From assembly GCA_025517485.1 (NCBI GenBank), contig JAOPKB010000002.1, positions 558,001 to 622,000 of the forward strand: 64,000 bases of DNA, in the 5' to 3' direction. Source of the DNA: Natronoglomus mannanivorans. Lineage in GTDB: Archaea; Halobacteriota; Halobacteria; Halobacteriales; Natrialbaceae. The notes under the pieces were generated by a model. It did no database searches, was not told the DNA's origin, and saw only the letters and a program-made list of their open reading frames with translations. Position numbers and translations under genes: made by a program. Shown one piece after another: positions 61,101 through 64,000 of the stretch (position 1 is the first letter of the stretch; the number at the start of each line of letters is the position of its first letter).

Positions 61101-61322
61101 CTGGACGTCGAAGAGCGCATCGCCCTCGAGTTGTCGGTCGACGACGATCGCGTCGCCTCGTTGATCGACGAACGCGAAGCCCTGATCTTGGAGGAGGTTC
61201 GAGCCGACGAGTTCTCGACGGTCGACGTCGACGAACGGGACGGCCACCGCAAGGAGTGGGAGGTCGAAGGTGTCGATATCGAACTGGCGATCGTTCCGCT
61301 GACGACGTCGGACACCGTCTGA
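58107..61322 (+). CDS. ileS: Isoleucyl-tRNA synthetase
   Basis: A 1071-residue class I synthetase. Start MSRFGEVDDQYDPHALEERV matches the family. HIGH-type motif is HMGT (residues 57-60), the editing CP1 domain spans ~180-400 (TTTPWTVPANT, and DGTGLVHSAPGHGEEDF), KMSKS is at 605-609, and the anticodon-binding region and C-terminal zinc/extension follow. The TATA-like CCCTTTAAT at 58075-58083 is ~27 bases before 58107, so 58107 and not 58083 is the start. Full length for an archaeal/eukaryotic-type enzyme. Confidence 0.97.
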   Translation: MSRFGEVDDQYDPHALEERVFEYWDEVDAYEQTKQHRADGESYFFVDGPPYTSGAAHMGTTWNKSLKDVYIRFLRMQGYDVTDRPGYDMHGLPIETKVEEQLGFENKKDIEEFGEDEFIDACKEYADEQLEGLQEDFKSFGVWMDWDDPYKTVEPEYMEAAWWGFSKAAERGLVEQGHRSISQCPRCETAIANNEVEYEDVEDPSIYVKFDLTDREGKVVIWTTTPWTVPANTFVAVDEEGDYVGVRAEKEGEEELLYVAEAKHEEVLKEGRYEDYEVVEELSGEEMLGWSYDHPLAEEVPEHPDHEGAREVYAGDYVDTHGDGTGLVHSAPGHGEEDFERGRELGFPVFCPVGSDGVYTEEGGKYEGQFVKDADEEIIADLEDSGAMLSSGTVSHSYGHCWRCDTGIIQIVTDQWFITITDVKDELLENVEDSQWYPQWARDNRFHDFVEDAPDWNVSRQRYWGIPIPIWTPEGRDDDEDMIVVSTREELAERVDQDVDPETIDLHKDTVDDLTITEDGTTYTRIPDVFDVWLDSSVASWGTLNFPEDQRRFDELWPADLIIEAHDQTRGWFWSQLGMGTTAMGEVPYERVLMHGWALDEDGRKMSKSVGNIVQPGEAIERHGADVMRLFLLSVNPQGDDMRFSWDELRNMENSLRTLWNVFRFPLPYMRLDEFDPDETTLDDADDHLELVDEWVLARLQSTKETMTEELEAFRQDRALEALLEFVVEDVSRFYVQAVRERMWDEEDSGSKRAAYATIYRVLRETVTLLAPYAPFVAEEIYGTLTDEDGYDTVHMEDWPAVDDSRVDEQLEEDVAFLRAIEEAGANARQQAGRKLRWPVPRVVVAADDERVAAAVERHNDLLADRLNAREVELVDPDERWGELNYSAEADMSVLGPAFGGRAGEVMTALNEARIDDPTLESLETAANELLDEPAEITDEMVSFVTETPEGVAGTAFGTDGDDCGVVYVDASLTDDIESEGYAREVIRRVQEMRKELDLDVEERIALELSVDDDRVASLIDEREALILEEVRADEFSTVDVDERDGHRKEWEVEGVDIELAIVPLTTSDTV

Positions 61323-61411
61323 GGTCGTCGACGCTGTTCGGTACCGACACGGCCTGGCGCTCTCGACTTCGGTCTCTTTCAGTCTGTTCTGCTTTCGATC
61401 CGTTTCTCGAC

Positions 61412-61471
61412 CCGTCTTCGAAGACGGTGAGCCGTCTCGCGGATTGTCGCCTCACGAGGGTCGGCTCACCG
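61412..61471. terminator. Two palindromes after ileS
   Basis: CCGTCTTCGAAGACGG (61412-61427) is a perfect 16-bp palindrome, and CGGTGAGCCG (61425-61434) / CGGCTCACCG (61462-61471) is a 10-bp inverted repeat overlapping it. They begin 90 bases after ileS. They could act as a terminator hairpin or an operator for the next gene; archaeal terminators usually need a T-run, which is weak here. Confidence 0.3.
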
Positions 61472-61562
61472 CGCTCACCTGTCGCAATTCCTCGGCTTCG
61501 ATCGACGTCGTGTGGACCGAATTGCCACAAGAGTCTTGATAACTCACTCGCCAGAGTATGTC

Positions 61563-63884
61563 GTGACCCGCCGGTTCGCCGTCGTCCTCACACTCACAGT
61601 CACACTGCTCTGTGTGCTGAGTCTGCCCGGACACGCTGTGGCCCTCGGTGTTGGGTCCGATGCCGGTTCCGGTGTCGACTCCGCTCCCAGTACCAGTGTC
61701 AGCGCTAGTGTGAGCGCTGGCGACAGCACCAGTTTCGACACCGAGAGCGCTGTCTCCTTCTCTTCTCTCTCTTCCTCATCCTCTTCCTCTCCTTCTCCCT
61801 CTCCGTCGACACCGGACACGAGGTCGTCTCTCTCGAGCAGTTCGGTCACGTCTTTGACGGACACGACACCGACTGCGGCGACCGACAACGACGACACGAT
61901 TCGACAGACAGCCGTGCTTCGACACCTTCCGGACCGGCCCGGTGAGTTCGAGACCGAACTCACCGTCGACGTTCCCGATCCCGTCACCGACCTCGAGTTG
62001 ACCGTCGATTCGACGGCGGAGGTGGTTTCGACGGACGGGTTCGACCACGCGGGCGGTGACACCTACGAGTGGACGGGGACGGGGTCGACCGACGAGCCCC
62101 GGATTACGTTCCGAATGCCGGCGAACCGGACGGAACTCGACCACCACCATCGACCCCGGCAGTTGACGACGAGTTCTCCGTCGGCGTCGACGGTTGCGGG
62201 TTCGACTACGACCACAGCTGAACCTACGGCGGCCACCTCTCGAGACCACGAGTACTACTTCGTCGATACCGGCTCCTGGGGTATCGTCACCGTCCCGACG
62301 GTTCGGCTCAACTGGTGGCAGACATCGTCCGTCAGCGTCGAGCGCACCGCTGAGGTCGACGGCCCCGGCGCGACCGGTGGCGACATCGCCTTCTTCGGGC
62401 CGGTAACCGAACACACCCGATCCGCCGGAAGCGAGTCGTTCCGCCTCGCGGTCCCCGACGCCGTCGAACTACGGGAGTCTCCCGAGGACATCCTCGATTC
62501 GCTCGAGGACGCCAGCCGCTCGCTTCGTATCGGCGGGAAAAACGACGAGGTGTTCGTCGTCGCCGTCCCGCCCGAGGACGTCTCGTGGGGGGCGAGCGGA
62601 ATCCAGTACGGTGACAGCGACGCGTGGGTCGTCGCGGATGCCCGACTGGACACACCGCACAACGTCTGGCTCCACGAGTACGTCCACACGAGACAGGACT
62701 TCATGAAGTCGGCGGACACCGGAACGACGGCCGAAACCCAGTGGCTCGTCGAGGCGCAGGCGGAGTACTTCGCCGCGCTGACGACCCTCGAACAAGAGCG
62801 AATCGAGTTCAGCGACTTTCGACGAGCCCTGCGTGAGGGCCAGCGCTCTCCCTACGCCGACGGTACGCTGGCCGACCGATCGACCTGGCGCCACGAGCAG
62901 ACCGACTACGTGAAGGGGCCGCTCGTTTTCGGGGCGATCGACCGCCAACTGCGTCTCGAGACGGAGGGTGAACGGACCGGACGGGACCTCGTCCGCCAGT
63001 TGAACCTCCGTGAGGAGCCGATTACCGACGACGCGTTCCTCTCGTTGCTCGAGCGCGAGGGCGGTCCCGAACTGCGAGCGTTCGCCGAACGATACGCGCA
63101 CACCGCCGAGACGCCCGACGCCTGGTCGGTATCGAACCATCGGGCGGCGTTCGACCAACCGACCGCACTGATCGACTACGCGATCGCCGACGAACCGATC
63201 GGGGTGTCTGGCCCCACTCGAGACGTCTCTGGTGCGGTCGACATCGTTCCCACGCTCGTTCCCGGCGAGACGGTGACGTTCCCCGTCGCCGTCGAAAACG
63301 TCGGCGAGCGGTCGGGTTCCTACAGCGCGACGCTTCGAGTCGACGGCTCGGTCGTCGACGAACGAAGTGACACACTCGAGGCAGGCGATCGCCGTGTCGA
63401 GACGGTCTCCTGGACGCCCAACGCGCCCGGCCGGTACGACGTCCGGGTTGGCGACCAGCGACTCTCCCTCGAGGTGAAGTCACCTGCGAGCGGAACGGTA
63501 ACCGCTCTCGCCGTCGACCCGGAGCGGGTCGAACCGGGTGAAACCGTCACCGCGACTGCGACGGTTACCAACGACGCGAATCGGCCCGCAGACGCGACGG
63601 TTCACTTCAGGACGCCCGCGGGTGTCGCCGACGAGGTGACGGTCGCGCTCGCACCCGGCGAGACGACGACGGTCGAGACGGATCTCACGTTCGACGACCC
63701 CGGTCGGTACGAGGTGGCCGCCGGCGATCACACGGTCGTCGTCTCCGTCGAGGAGGAGTCCGCCATTCCCGCGGCGGTCGAGGAAGCCGCCGACGCGCTT
63801 CCCGGATTCGGCGTTCCCGCGACGGTCGTCGCGCTCGGGGTCGTGCTCGTCCTCGGGCTCGTCGGACGACGAACGGACTCGTAA
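61563..63884 (+). CDS. Secreted zinc metallopeptidase-like protein with PGF-CTERM anchor
   Basis: A 773-residue protein starting at GTG 61563 with a Sec-type signal (RRFAVVLTLTVTLLCVLSLPG). A Ser/Thr-rich linker follows. Residues ~330-530 contain HEYVH (H371, E372, H375) and a downstream VEAQAEYFAAL (E397/E401), the layout of a gluzincin metallopeptidase. The C-terminal part has two immunoglobulin-like/CARDB domains (ETVTFPVAVENVGERSGSYSATL and VEPGETVTATATVTNDANRPAD in outline). It ends LPGFGVPATVVALGVVLVLGLVGRR, a PGF-CTERM signal for archaeosortase cleavage and lipid attachment. Substrate unknown. Confidence 0.85.
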   Translation: MTRRFAVVLTLTVTLLCVLSLPGHAVALGVGSDAGSGVDSAPSTSVSASVSAGDSTSFDTESAVSFSSLSSSSSSSPSPSPSTPDTRSSLSSSSVTSLTDTTPTAATDNDDTIRQTAVLRHLPDRPGEFETELTVDVPDPVTDLELTVDSTAEVVSTDGFDHAGGDTYEWTGTGSTDEPRITFRMPANRTELDHHHRPRQLTTSSPSASTVAGSTTTTAEPTAATSRDHEYYFVDTGSWGIVTVPTVRLNWWQTSSVSVERTAEVDGPGATGGDIAFFGPVTEHTRSAGSESFRLAVPDAVELRESPEDILDSLEDASRSLRIGGKNDEVFVVAVPPEDVSWGASGIQYGDSDAWVVADARLDTPHNVWLHEYVHTRQDFMKSADTGTTAETQWLVEAQAEYFAALTTLEQERIEFSDFRRALREGQRSPYADGTLADRSTWRHEQTDYVKGPLVFGAIDRQLRLETEGERTGRDLVRQLNLREEPITDDAFLSLLEREGGPELRAFAERYAHTAETPDAWSVSNHRAAFDQPTALIDYAIADEPIGVSGPTRDVSGAVDIVPTLVPGETVTFPVAVENVGERSGSYSATLRVDGSVVDERSDTLEAGDRRVETVSWTPNAPGRYDVRVGDQRLSLEVKSPASGTVTALAVDPERVEPGETVTATATVTNDANRPADATVHFRTPAGVADEVTVALAPGETTTVETDLTFDDPGRYEVAAGDHTVVVSVEEESAIPAAVEEAADALPGFGVPATVVALGVVLVLGLVGRRTDS

Positions 63885-63955
63885 CCGCACGGCTGCCGGT
63901 CGTCGTCTCGTTCTCACAACGATTCATGCACGTACTCGAGTCGGGTCGGTCGCCC

Positions 63956-64000
63956 TCACTCCCCGAGGACGACGTGAAACACGCACTGGTCTTCGCCTCT
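63956..64000 (-). CDS. 3' end of an unidentified gene
   Basis: On the minus strand the last 14 codons of an open frame are visible (RGEDQCVFHVVLGE) before a TGA at 63956-63958. Too little is present to identify it; it ends 72 bases after the peptidase gene, convergent. Confidence 0.35.
   Translation of the reverse strand, partial: RGEDQCVFHVVLGE

Overview
The window is chromosomal DNA of a halophilic archaeon (class Halobacteria). The evidence is high GC content, strongly acidic proteins, Tat-type signals with haloarchaeal lipoboxes, TATA-like boxes about 27 bases before start codons (leaderless transcripts), and families typical of haloarchaea: a Cmi4-like protein, a TAXI-TRAP transporter with DUF1850, a DUF5828-like protein and a PGF-CTERM protein. 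The overall style resembles the Natrialba/Haloterrigena/Natronorubrum group, but this is an impression and not a phylogeny.

Layout. 1-4420 (minus): a heme-precursor block, hemL (cut by the window edge) and hemB, with an ammonium transporter-PII fusion between them. 4551-7777 (plus): three overlapping genes encoding four copies of one uncharacterised domain, the last followed by an in-frame continuation behind a TAG. 7799-11581: a membrane-anchored Fe-S oxidoreductase, a Cmi4-like protein and a Cas4-like protein that seems to lack its nuclease residues. 11671-12980: a small accessory islet with a winged-helix/PemK-like toxin-antitoxin pair, a structured DNA/RNA element that recurs at 56 kb, and a small zinc finger. 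13034-19649: lipoprotein, Sua5/YrdC, a glutaredoxin plus a cysteine-less redoxin, a CNNM/CorC protein, membrane proteins and a PiT transporter. 19872-23646: a complete polar amino-acid ABC transporter. 24496-26431: an IS200/IS605-type element with a substituted TnpB and a divergent winged-helix gene. 26532-27214: a frameshifted Gln-rich, Cys-rich protein gene.

27544-44690 is mostly housekeeping: upp, an S9 peptidase, a TAXI/DUF1850/fused TRAP permease operon, a YigZ-like protein, an ACT regulator, an SDR, hisB, hisA, and a phosphate transporter with a UspA protein. 44850-47228 holds a membrane protein with a long octad repeat next to a second related PiT transporter. 47523-57955: ferredoxin, an unusual Nramp-like transporter, a PhyH-type dioxygenase, a prepilin peptidase, a regulated ABC-2 exporter with TetR, riboflavin synthase, a HIT protein, uracil-DNA glycosylase and a decayed membrane gene. 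58107-64000: ileS, a secreted metallopeptidase-like protein with a PGF-CTERM tail, and the end of one more gene.

The best candidate for an undescribed system is the four-domain cassette at 4551-7777. Next come the Amt-PII fusion, the two-copy structured element (12.6 and 56.3 kb), the possibly nuclease-dead TnpB with its winged-helix partner, and the octad-repeat membrane protein beside the phosphate transporters.
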